DNA of 37,203 nt from a virus. The position numbers and the translations under genes were made by a program. The notes beneath the pieces were generated by a model. It was given only the letters and a program-made list of their open reading frames with translations. It made no database searches and was not told where the DNA came from. How positions within the stretch are numbered: position 1 is the first letter of the stretch; every line of letters starts with the position of its first letter. Location of the stretch: IMG/VR virus record IMGVR_UViG_3300022929_000079, positions 1 through 37,203 of that record. One strand, 5' to 3'. This document shows positions 31,906 to 37,203 of the stretch, piece after piece.

Positions 31906-32395
31906 CTACTGTTACCCATTTATCGATAAAATACTTTGGTAGTCCCGCCTCGGACACATGAAGATCATTCTCGTCAGGCTCATGGCCCTTCCTGGAGATA
32001 TGAACGATTTGTGTTAGGATTTCATGCCTATGGCCTAATCGCTTGATCGCCCACGCCTCGTTCGGGAAGCGGATGTCATCAAATATGATCAGACGCTTAC
32101 CCAGGTGATCCTCGGCCTTACGCATGGCAACATCCACCCATATGTTCGCATAGATTGATTCCCTGCCCCATTCTGTTCCGAGCGACTGAAGCATCCGCCT
32201 GACAGTTATTCCATCGGGAAAGCCTGGTATCGGTTCTTCCTTTTTCTCCAGCCAGGCGGGATGCGGTAGGATCACCTTGAGCATCTCCTTGATCGGGGTT
32301 GCGAATGACAGGATGGCGGCTCCCTCGAATGACCTGGCGTAGGTGCTTTTACCCACTCCCTTGGGACCGCATAGGCCGATTATTTTAGGCTTCAT
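31892..32395 (-). CDS. deoxynucleoside monophosphate kinase
   Basis: A 167-residue P-loop kinase from ATG 32395 (overlapping the stop of the tiny membrane gene, ATGA). Walker A GPKGVGKS is at residues 10-17. ILSFATPIKEMLK, RRMLQSLGTEWGRESIYANIW and RLIIFDDIRFPNEAWAIKRLG follow the pattern of T4 gp1-type dNMP kinases. It phosphorylates dNMPs for DNA synthesis, possibly including a modified nucleotide given the adjacent 7-deazaguanine genes. An earlier in-frame ATG at 32428 would run through the upstream small gene. Confidence 0.82.
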   Translation of the reverse strand: MKPKIIGLCGPKGVGKSTYARSFEGAAILSFATPIKEMLKVILPHPAWLEKKEEPIPGFPDGITVRRMLQSLGTEWGRESIYANIWVDVAMRKAEDHLGKRLIIFDDIRFPNEAWAIKRLGHRHEILTQIVHISRKGHEPDENDLHVSEAGLPKYFIDKWVTVDDEN

Positions 32396-32484
32396 AGGAT
32401 CGCTATAAAGAAGGATATAATTGTCCATGCAAAGGCGAGTACCGCCATGCCGAATAGGATGTAATGGAGTGGGTGGAGTTTCAT
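32392..32484 (-). CDS. 30-residue single-pass membrane peptide
   Basis: A tiny gene, MKLHPLHYILFG followed by a hydrophobic helix (MAVLAFAWTIISFFIAIL) to the end. Its ATG overlaps the HNH stop by four bases and its TGA overlaps the kinase ATG by four bases. This double coupling, plus perfect membrane-helix character, makes it likely to be translated. Unknown role; perhaps an early inner-membrane effector. Confidence 0.5.
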   Translation of the reverse strand: MKLHPLHYILFGMAVLAFAWTIISFFIAIL

Positions 32485-32999
32485 GCGTGTTCTCTTTTGT
32501 GGCAGTCTCGACAGACGGATATAAGTTCCCATCCTTTTTCGCTACCAGGTTGCTGTTCGTAGGATTGATAAGATAAGTGATGAACCTCAGTTGCCTGCTT
32601 AGTTAAGCATGATTGGCAGGTATAGTTATCTCTTTTTAAAATAAGTTCTCGTTTAGCCTTCCAAGTATCAGTCTGTAAATACCTGTGATATTCTTCTTTG
32701 TATTGTAATCTCTGTTGCTCTTTTAATTCTGACTCCACACGGATTTGCCTGATTCGTTCATTCTGAATATGCAATTTTTGATCCTCTTCATATGCTTGAG
32801 ATTCTTGTTCATTTATCACTTCAGAACCTTTGGTAGGCTCTCCCCTCTCCATCACCCCACACGCTCCACAATACTTGCATTGCTTCTTGTATGATACGCC
32901 ATAGCCATTAGCTAATGCGTATGGGTGATTAGTAATCCTTACCCAATGATAAGGCTCATCACATCGCTTGAACGATCCCGCTCCTTTTTGACATCCCAT
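32481..32999 (-). CDS. HNH endonuclease with N-terminal zinc-binding part
   Basis: A 172-residue protein. The N-terminus carries Cys residues (MGCQKG, RCDEP, CKYCGACG) suggesting a zinc finger. A long charged helix follows (about 65-110, ending KEEYHRYLQTDTWK). The C-terminal 65 residues are an HNH domain: ILKRDNYTCQSC, EVHHLSYQSY and LISVCRDCHKREH, with zinc Cys pairs C-x2-C and C-x2-C. It may be a homing-type or recombination/packaging nuclease. It starts one base after the polymerase stop. Confidence 0.82.
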   Translation of the reverse strand: MGCQKGAGSFKRCDEPYHWVRITNHPYALANGYGVSYKKQCKYCGACGVMERGEPTKGSEVINEQESQAYEEDQKLHIQNERIRQIRVESELKEQQRLQYKEEYHRYLQTDTWKAKRELILKRDNYTCQSCLTKQATEVHHLSYQSYEQQPGSEKGWELISVCRDCHKREHA

Positions 33000-33000
33000 A

Positions 33001-34584
33001 TCAGTAGTGGGTTTTGATCTCTCCTTCTGCCGCTAAGGGGAGTCCCTGGTAGTTCGGAGATTCTTGGGTTAATAGTTGAAGTAAAAGGTCAAGTGCCGCC
33101 TGTCCCTCGTCCTCGCCTACCTCGAGGCAGATTGAATCGTGGACATGGAGACAGACGGGCAATCCGGCGGCCTCTATTCGGATAAGGGCATCGGCGAATA
33201 TGGATCGGGCGGTTGCCTGTACGATGTTTTGAAATAGCCTCGCCCCGTAGATTTTGACCGGCTCATATCCTCGGGTGGTGGAGGCATAGAGATCCCCATC
33301 TTTCTCATGGGCATTGAAGTATCGGACAGGGACACCGCATCTAGTTTCGAAGGTTATGCACTCGGGAGTCTCCTTCATCCACTCACGAAATTGGTCCTCC
33401 ATTTTGGACCATGCCAGCATGACATCAGGATTCTGTGCTCGGTATAAAAGCACCTGTTCTTTCGCCTGAGATTCGGTCATGTTTACCCCGTAGCTTTTTG
33501 CTACCTCGATAAACTTTGCCGGTCCGCATCCATAGCCCAAACCCAGCAGTCTCGCCTTGCATAGCTTTCTCATCTCAGGGGCAAGCTCGGCCATCGGTTC
33601 ATCCTCCTTATATAGTTTGGATGCCCGACCATGTGCCTCGTAGATATCGATTCCTCCACGGACTAGGCCGAGGAAATCTAGATCGCCTACCAGGAATGCA
33701 ATCACGCGGGGTTCTATCTGAGATAGGTCTGCCGATACTAGTACCCGACCGGCGGGAGCCTTGAGGCATTGTCTCGCTGAGATGTCACCTATTCCATCGT
33801 TAGGAATCGCCTGGAAGTTGATGACACCTCCACCGCTCCATCGTTTCGTATGTGGAGCACCGCAGTATTTTAATCGGGTAGGAACCCGCCGGTCGGATCG
33901 TTGACCCATCAGTAGTTTTTCGAATGTTTGATTGGCCAAGTTGGCCTGTCTCCACTCGGTTGTTTGTTTCGGAGTTTCCTCTAAAATTTTATCTGTCTTA
34001 TCGATGAACTGCTGACAGAGAGGTCCATCAATCGCCAAACCTCTGTTTGCGATTCGGCGGGTCAACGATGATAGCAGTCTCTCTTTCTCGGGAAAGCCGA
34101 TATCCAGTTCCTGATATACCCGCAGGCAGGCTCGACTGTCCTCAAGGGCATAGTTTATAAATGTCTGATTCGATTGGATCTCCTCCACCGATAACCCTGC
34201 CATCTGCTCACGGGCATCCTTCGATAATTCCTCATTAAAGAGTTCCTTGACTGCACCGGCAAGTGATCGGGGTAGCTGGTGATACGATGCCATGTCTGCG
34301 GTACATATCCAATCAGCAGGCATGAACTCGGGCATCTGTCCTTTGAAGATTGCGGCTCGAGCACAGACAGAATCAAATTCCGCATTATGGGAGATTAGGG
34401 TCTGTCCGTTCAATCGCTCGACCAGCAGATTCTGTGGCTCCCCTACCCATTCAAATCCATCCTCTGTTACGATTGAGACCAGGGTGACTCGGAAGTCGGG
34501 ATGCTTGACATATCGGTCGAGTCCGATCTTGGCGACTGAGTATCGCTTGGTCCAAAAGGTTTCTACATCGAAAGCGACAATCAT
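33001..34584 (-). CDS. family A DNA polymerase with 3'-5' exonuclease
   Basis: A 527-residue replicative polymerase from ATG 34584, which has GGGAGG five bases upstream and overlaps the previous stop (ATGA). Exonuclease motifs: FDVETF (Asp6/Glu8), SHNAEFD, and YALEDSRA. Polymerase motifs: A, SADLSQIEPR; B, RKLCKARLLGLGYG; C, LHVHDSICLEV. The position of E. coli Pol I Phe762 is Leu347 by alignment of motif B. Motif C reads HDS rather than the common HDE. There is no 5' nuclease domain. It replicates the phage genome. Confidence 0.93.
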   Translation of the reverse strand: MIVAFDVETFWTKRYSVAKIGLDRYVKHPDFRVTLVSIVTEDGFEWVGEPQNLLVERLNGQTLISHNAEFDSVCARAAIFKGQMPEFMPADWICTADMASYHQLPRSLAGAVKELFNEELSKDAREQMAGLSVEEIQSNQTFINYALEDSRACLRVYQELDIGFPEKERLLSSLTRRIANRGLAIDGPLCQQFIDKTDKILEETPKQTTEWRQANLANQTFEKLLMGQRSDRRVPTRLKYCGAPHTKRWSGGGVINFQAIPNDGIGDISARQCLKAPAGRVLVSADLSQIEPRVIAFLVGDLDFLGLVRGGIDIYEAHGRASKLYKEDEPMAELAPEMRKLCKARLLGLGYGCGPAKFIEVAKSYGVNMTESQAKEQVLLYRAQNPDVMLAWSKMEDQFREWMKETPECITFETRCGVPVRYFNAHEKDGDLYASTTRGYEPVKIYGARLFQNIVQATARSIFADALIRIEAAGLPVCLHVHDSICLEVGEDEGQAALDLLLQLLTQESPNYQGLPLAAEGEIKTHY

Positions 34585-34787
34585 GTAACCTCCCTCAGAA
34601 GTGTTTGTGCCGAGAGGATTGCATTCTCGAGGTGAGGGTAAGTGGTCTCTGGGAGATCTCTGTCGATCTTTACCCGCCACGCCAATTCCTCATGATCGAG
34701 CCATATATCCGCCTGCCTTGCCCCCACCTTTACGATTATCTTCTCCCCTCGGGGTAGACCTATACCCATTTTATATTCGATATTCAT
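34581..34787 (-). CDS. small hypothetical protein upstream of the polymerase
   Basis: A 68-residue protein from ATG 34787 (its ATGA overlaps the lipoprotein stop; an earlier start at 34805 is possible). Beta-rich N-terminal part (MGIGLPRGEKIIVKVGARQADIWLDHEELAWRVKIDRD) then a short helix (HLENAILSAQTLLRE). Not recognised. Coupled to the polymerase by an ATGA overlap. Confidence 0.5.
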   Translation of the reverse strand: MNIEYKMGIGLPRGEKIIVKVGARQADIWLDHEELAWRVKIDRDLPETTYPHLENAILSAQTLLREVT

Positions 34788-34915
34788 GGACATCCAAAGG
34801 GACACTTCCCATGACCTTTTTGGGGACAGGAAATACCTGGTATGTGATCAGGGTGCGGATTCTTTTTCGCACATCCAACCAGTGCGATTAGTGCTATTAT
34901 TATTATTGCTTTCAT
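34784..34915 (-). CDS. 43-residue small lipoprotein
   Basis: From ATG 34915: a basic start (MK), a hydrophobic run (AIIIIALIALVG) and Cys in a good lipobox (LVGC), then a short Cys/His/Pro-rich mature part (NPHPDHIPGISCPQKGHGKCPFGCP, given in part as HGKCPFGCP). Probably an envelope lipoprotein of unknown role, perhaps superinfection exclusion. A longer frame from ATG 35014 also exists and is coupled to the previous gene by ATGA, but it would bury the signal peptide. Confidence 0.5.
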   Translation of the reverse strand: MKAIIIIALIALVGCAKKNPHPDHIPGISCPQKGHGKCPFGCP

Positions 34916-34924
34916 AAGTGTAAA

Positions 34925-35006
34925 AAGAGCAATCCCATCCCACCGAGTGTCGTGGAGGTATCCTTGTTTGCCTATCGCCTTGCGGCCAAAAAATGGGACT
35001 GCTCTT
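34925..35006. repeat. 14-base inverted repeat upstream of the small lipoprotein gene
   Basis: AAGAGCAATCCCAT (34925-34938) pairs with ATGGGACTGCTCTT (34993-35006) except for one position that allows G-U pairing. The loop is 54 bases and holds a smaller hairpin near CCACCGAGTGTCGTGG. On the minus strand the second arm runs into a TTTTT tract (34922-34926), so it resembles a terminator or attenuator just before ATG 34915. Confidence 0.55.
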
Positions 35007-35010
35007 AAAG

Positions 35011-35166
35011 TCATTTTGATTTTTTCTTCCTAGCACCTGGCAAACTGGTGCTGTACGAAATCTCCTTGGTGGTAAAAACAGGTGTTTTTTTACCCTGTGG
35101 ATTTGTCTGATATCCTTTAAAATAAAGAGGCTGTTTTAATTTCTTTTGCATTTTGATTTGTTTCAT
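35011..35166 (-). CDS. 51-residue basic protein downstream of the methyltransferase
   Basis: A small, very basic protein from ATG 35166, overlapping the methyltransferase stop (ATGA). It starts MKQIKMQKKLKQPLYFKGYQ and ends GARKKKSK. No motif. The charge suggests nucleic acid binding. Its TGA overlaps a downstream ATG (35014). It could equally be a minor leader gene. Confidence 0.45.
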   Translation of the reverse strand: MKQIKMQKKLKQPLYFKGYQTNPQGKKTPVFTTKEISYSTSLPGARKKKSK

Positions 35167-36725
35167 AAAAGTACCTTTCCAATCTGTTTTCCTATCCACT
35201 CAGCCACATTGACGGTGACTGCATTACCCATCGCTTTATAGCGTGGACCATCTGCCTGTTTGACCACTTTGCCGGTAGCCTTCCACTCGTTCCCCTCGAG
35301 GGTCAGTTCCATCTTTTCCGATGTCCAATTATCGGGGAATCCCTGAAGCCTCTCGCATTCGATTGGAGTGAGTCGGCGGACAGTTAGGTTTTCTTTTAGT
35401 ACACCTGGAGGTGATGGTATGCCCAAGCTAGATCCGCACTTAACTGTTAAGCTAAGTTCTTTTTCTAAGGGAAATTCTCGCCCCGCAGTTGGATAAAACG
35501 AATGAGCTACCTCCACGCCTTCCTTGCCCTGCAAAACATTAACCTCGGTATCACCTTGCTTGGTTTCCGCCTTTAATGTTGGGCTAATTTGTTTTAATTC
35601 AATTTTGTCTTTAAGTCTTAATTCCGACTTTTGAAATGCCACCCCCACGCCTTCCCCGCCTTGCTGGCTACGCAGAGTTACCGATACATCCTCGCTCGCC
35701 TTGGGGGTTGTGTCTCCGTTCCATGAGACTACTGCATGATGGTCGCCCTTCGTTAAGGTTGGAGATGGATCTCCCTCTTGGCCTACCCCTAAACCATTAC
35801 CCTTGCCGTCAGACTTTTCTCCCCGCTTACCAGCATGGCGAGTTGCCATGTCATGGATGGGTATGGCTTTTTGCTCGCCTACCCTTGCGTACAATTCACC
35901 ATTAAACTCTTTGTATTCATAGCCGTCTTGAGTTGGCCCAGGGCATCCGCATTCAGTATAGTCTAGTGTGCAAATACTACACTCGTATCCGAGTTCATCG
36001 CCGTCACCTCCTAAACAATCTGATGCAAATGATACTTTTTGCCAATCTCCGCCTTGGCTTCGCAAAGTTCCGCATCCTTGCTCGTACCCTCCGAAGCTAC
36101 TCGCTGTAAAGCCCGCTCCAGCATCTCCGGCAGTTCCTTTCCCCGCTTCTCGGCTCGGCGCAGGATACCCTGGCAGGCTTTCGGTGATAGCGAGTATTTG
36201 GTCGCAGGATTCACCTCCAAAATCTGAGATAATGAACACGCGCTTCCGTCTTTGGGCCACACCGAAATACTGGCTATCGAGAACTCGCCATCCTGTTTCA
36301 CAAGCCCCGCTGTCGAGTAGCTCTCGGATGCACCTTGCAAGTGCGACACCATCATCTGCGGAGAGCAATCCACCGACATTTTCTGCCACCGCAAAGCGTA
36401 ACCCGCATCCTCGGGATCGCAGTTCCCGAATAAGTCTAGTTGCTTCATAGAATAATCCTGATCGTTTTCCATCTAATCCCTCTCTTTTACCGGCCACGCT
36501 CAAGTCCTGGCATGGAAATCCGTATGTTATAAAATCTGCATCGGGCAGATCATCCGCCGATACTTTCGATACATCGCAGAACAGGGGAACATTCGGCCAT
36601 CTGTGCTTTAATACACCCGCCGCATTCTTATCCCATTCCACTTGGGCAACGCATTCATGCCCCGCTTGTTCCATGCCGAGATCAAATCCACCAACCCCAG
36701 CAAATAAACTAATAAACTTCGCCAT
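35163..36725 (-). CDS. C5 cytosine DNA methyltransferase, complete, probably multispecific
   Basis: A 520-residue DNA cytosine-C5 methyltransferase. Motif I is FAGVGGFDLG (8-17), the catalytic loop GFPCQ has Cys72, motif VI is ENV (115-117), motif VIII QRRKRVFI (159-166), motif IX RRLTPIECERLQGFPD (450-465), and motif X KAMGNAV (497-503). The region between VIII and IX is unusually long (about 280 residues). It carries repeated T-L/V units: GTL (219-221), SPTLT (321-325), VTLRS (349-353), SPTLK (381-385), LTVKC (426-430), plus a Cys-rich insert (YECSIC...CGC). Serial TL-type target recognition units are the hallmark of multispecific phage methyltransferases. Copy A at 1-934 differs mainly in the first unit. 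Confidence 0.93.
   Translation of the reverse strand: MAKFISLFAGVGGFDLGMEQAGHECVAQVEWDKNAAGVLKHRWPNVPLFCDVSKVSADDLPDADFITYGFPCQDLSVAGKREGLDGKRSGLFYEATRLIRELRSRGCGLRFAVAENVGGLLSADDGVALARCIRELLDSGACETGWRVLDSQYFGVAQRRKRVFIISDFGGESCDQILAITESLPGYPAPSREAGKGTAGDAGAGFTASSFGGYEQGCGTLRSQGGDWQKVSFASDCLGGDGDELGYECSICTLDYTECGCPGPTQDGYEYKEFNGELYARVGEQKAIPIHDMATRHAGKRGEKSDGKGNGLGVGQEGDPSPTLTKGDHHAVVSWNGDTTPKASEDVSVTLRSQQGGEGVGVAFQKSELRLKDKIELKQISPTLKAETKQGDTEVNVLQGKEGVEVAHSFYPTAGREFPLEKELSLTVKCGSSLGIPSPPGVLKENLTVRRLTPIECERLQGFPDNWTSEKMELTLEGNEWKATGKVVKQADGPRYKAMGNAVTVNVAEWIGKQIGKVLL
35861..36722. repeat. segment homologous to the left end of the window (1-931)
   Basis: From 35861 the sequence matches the left edge from base 1, in the same orientation. 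It is nearly identical over about 186 bases, then differs in a segment that is 69 bases shorter here, and is nearly identical again to the methyltransferase start codon. Homology beyond that (36723-37203 versus 935-1450) is only moderate. See the finding on genome ends. Confidence 0.9.
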
Positions 36726-36993
36726 CTTTCCTCTCCATCTTCTTTAATTTCTGTCTAGCCTCCCACTCCTCGCTAGGAAGTATTCTTGGCTTATTAGTTC
36801 TGTACTTTCGGCCCTTCGAGTCATACGCCAACTGGCACTTATTGAATGCCCGATACCATCCATCCACAGCCTCCTTATAAGTCAGTAATGGGTTAAAGAT
36901 TTTCCGTTTTTCTATGAACTCTTTCTCCCGCCAATAGCGAGGCCCATTAGTGTCATTTAAGCTCTCGGATCGTAGTTCTTTAGGCTCCGCCAT
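36709..36993 (-). CDS. small conserved protein, homologue of the left-end copy
   Basis: About 94 residues from ATG 36993 (a GTG at 37002 is also in frame). It starts MAEPKELRSES and has WREKEFIEKRK, then YKEAVDGWYRAFNKC and the shared SKGRKYRTNKPRILP motif before a charged tail. The homologue at 927-1145 is shorter at the N-terminus. It overlaps the exonuclease end by 37 bases and the methyltransferase start by 17 bases. Unknown function. Confidence 0.65.
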   Translation of the reverse strand: MAEPKELRSESLNDTNGPRYWREKEFIEKRKIFNPLLTYKEAVDGWYRAFNKCQLAYDSKGRKYRTNKPRILPSEEWEARQKLKKMERKDGEVY

Positions 36994-37203
36994 ATCTCGC
37001 ACACTCCTTTAAATACCTTCCACGCATCCCGAAGTTCATCGGGGCTGTAGCTGACTGCATGAAACCTTCCCTTCTCTGTGGAAGATATAAAGCAGTTGGC
37101 ACCGTATATACCTTCACTCATCATCCGATCCTCGCCAAAGTAGGTAGCCCCGTAGGCCGCAATCTGATGAATCTGAAAATCGTAAGGTGTAATTTTCTTT
37201 TTG
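36957..37203 (-). CDS. RecB-like exonuclease, C-terminal 81 residues, cut by window edge
   Basis: Reading inward from the right edge gives KKKITPYDFQIHQIAAYGATYF and an end at SLKNYDPRA, stop at 36957-36959. It aligns throughout with the C-terminus of the exonuclease at 1135-1953 (roughly 60% identical by eye), including the QIHQIAAY helix. The frame was missed as a full gene only because it runs off the window. It represents a diverged allele of the same gene. Confidence 0.85.
   Translation of the reverse strand, partial: KKKITPYDFQIHQIAAYGATYFGEDRMMSEGIYGANCFISSTEKGRFHAVSYSPDELRDAWKVFKGVCEIWRSLKNYDPRA

Noticed and set aside
1-37203. Integrated prophage interpretation
   Set aside because: No integrase, excision module, attachment-site repeats or host genes are visible; the gene complement closes on itself as a phage genome.

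Overview
The window looks like one complete, tightly packed genome of a lytic-looking tailed bacteriophage, plus a little more than one turn of it. It carries a terminase, portal, scaffold, SU10-type major capsid protein, head-tail adaptor, tail hub and fibres, internal/ejected virion proteins, a family A DNA polymerase, a primase, a RepA-type ATPase, recombination nucleases and a DNA methyltransferase. There is no tape measure, sheath or integrase, which points to a short-tailed (podovirus-like) virus. A lipoprotein with a C-terminal membrane segment, resembling a unimolecular spanin, suggests a Gram-negative host. Base composition and the families seen fit an uncultured aquatic phage; the host cannot be named from the sequence.

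Layout: nearly all genes lie on the minus strand, many with 1- or 4-base stop/start overlaps. Read in transcription order, the late block runs from about 26.8 kb down to 4.0 kb: terL, two small DNA-binding proteins, portal, small basic proteins, a PD-(D/E)XK nuclease, scaffold, major capsid, a strong terminator, adaptor, fibres, a lysis cassette, tail hub, fibre, three internal virion proteins. The early block starts at about 3.76 kb (HTH, RuvC-like resolvase, SSB-like, DnaA-domain-IV-like, RecB-like exonuclease, C5 methyltransferase), runs off the left edge and is met again at the right edge. It continues from 37.2 kb down to 28.1 kb: exonuclease end, methyltransferase, small proteins, DNA polymerase, HNH, dNMP kinase, QueD-like, deoxyribosyltransferase-like, DpdA-like, Xre, primase, RepA-type ATPase. 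One gene (27117-27638) is on the plus strand, divergent from terL.

The two ends of the window are homologous in the same gene order but are not identical. The methyltransferase part is almost the same, apart from one swapped specificity segment, and the exonuclease part is clearly diverged. The simplest reading is a circular or circularly permuted genome of about 35.8 kb whose assembly ran past closure into a variant strain. A true module duplication is the alternative.

The most interesting content is: (1) a probable multispecific C5 methyltransferase with several TL-type recognition units, whose first unit differs between the two copies; (2) a QueD-like / deoxyribosyltransferase-like / DpdA-like cluster suggesting 7-deazaguanine DNA modification, with a QueD that lacks the usual catalytic Cys; (3) a 1616-residue polyvalent-type virion protein with an HExxH zincin, an ASCH cassette bounded by 22-bp direct repeats, and an AT-rich C-terminal cassette that begins with an internal Tat-like RRxFLK motif; (4) a translationally coupled lysis cassette containing two very short membrane proteins; and (5) several palindrome- and repeat-dense control regions at the early leader, the terL divergent region and the convergent intergenic region.
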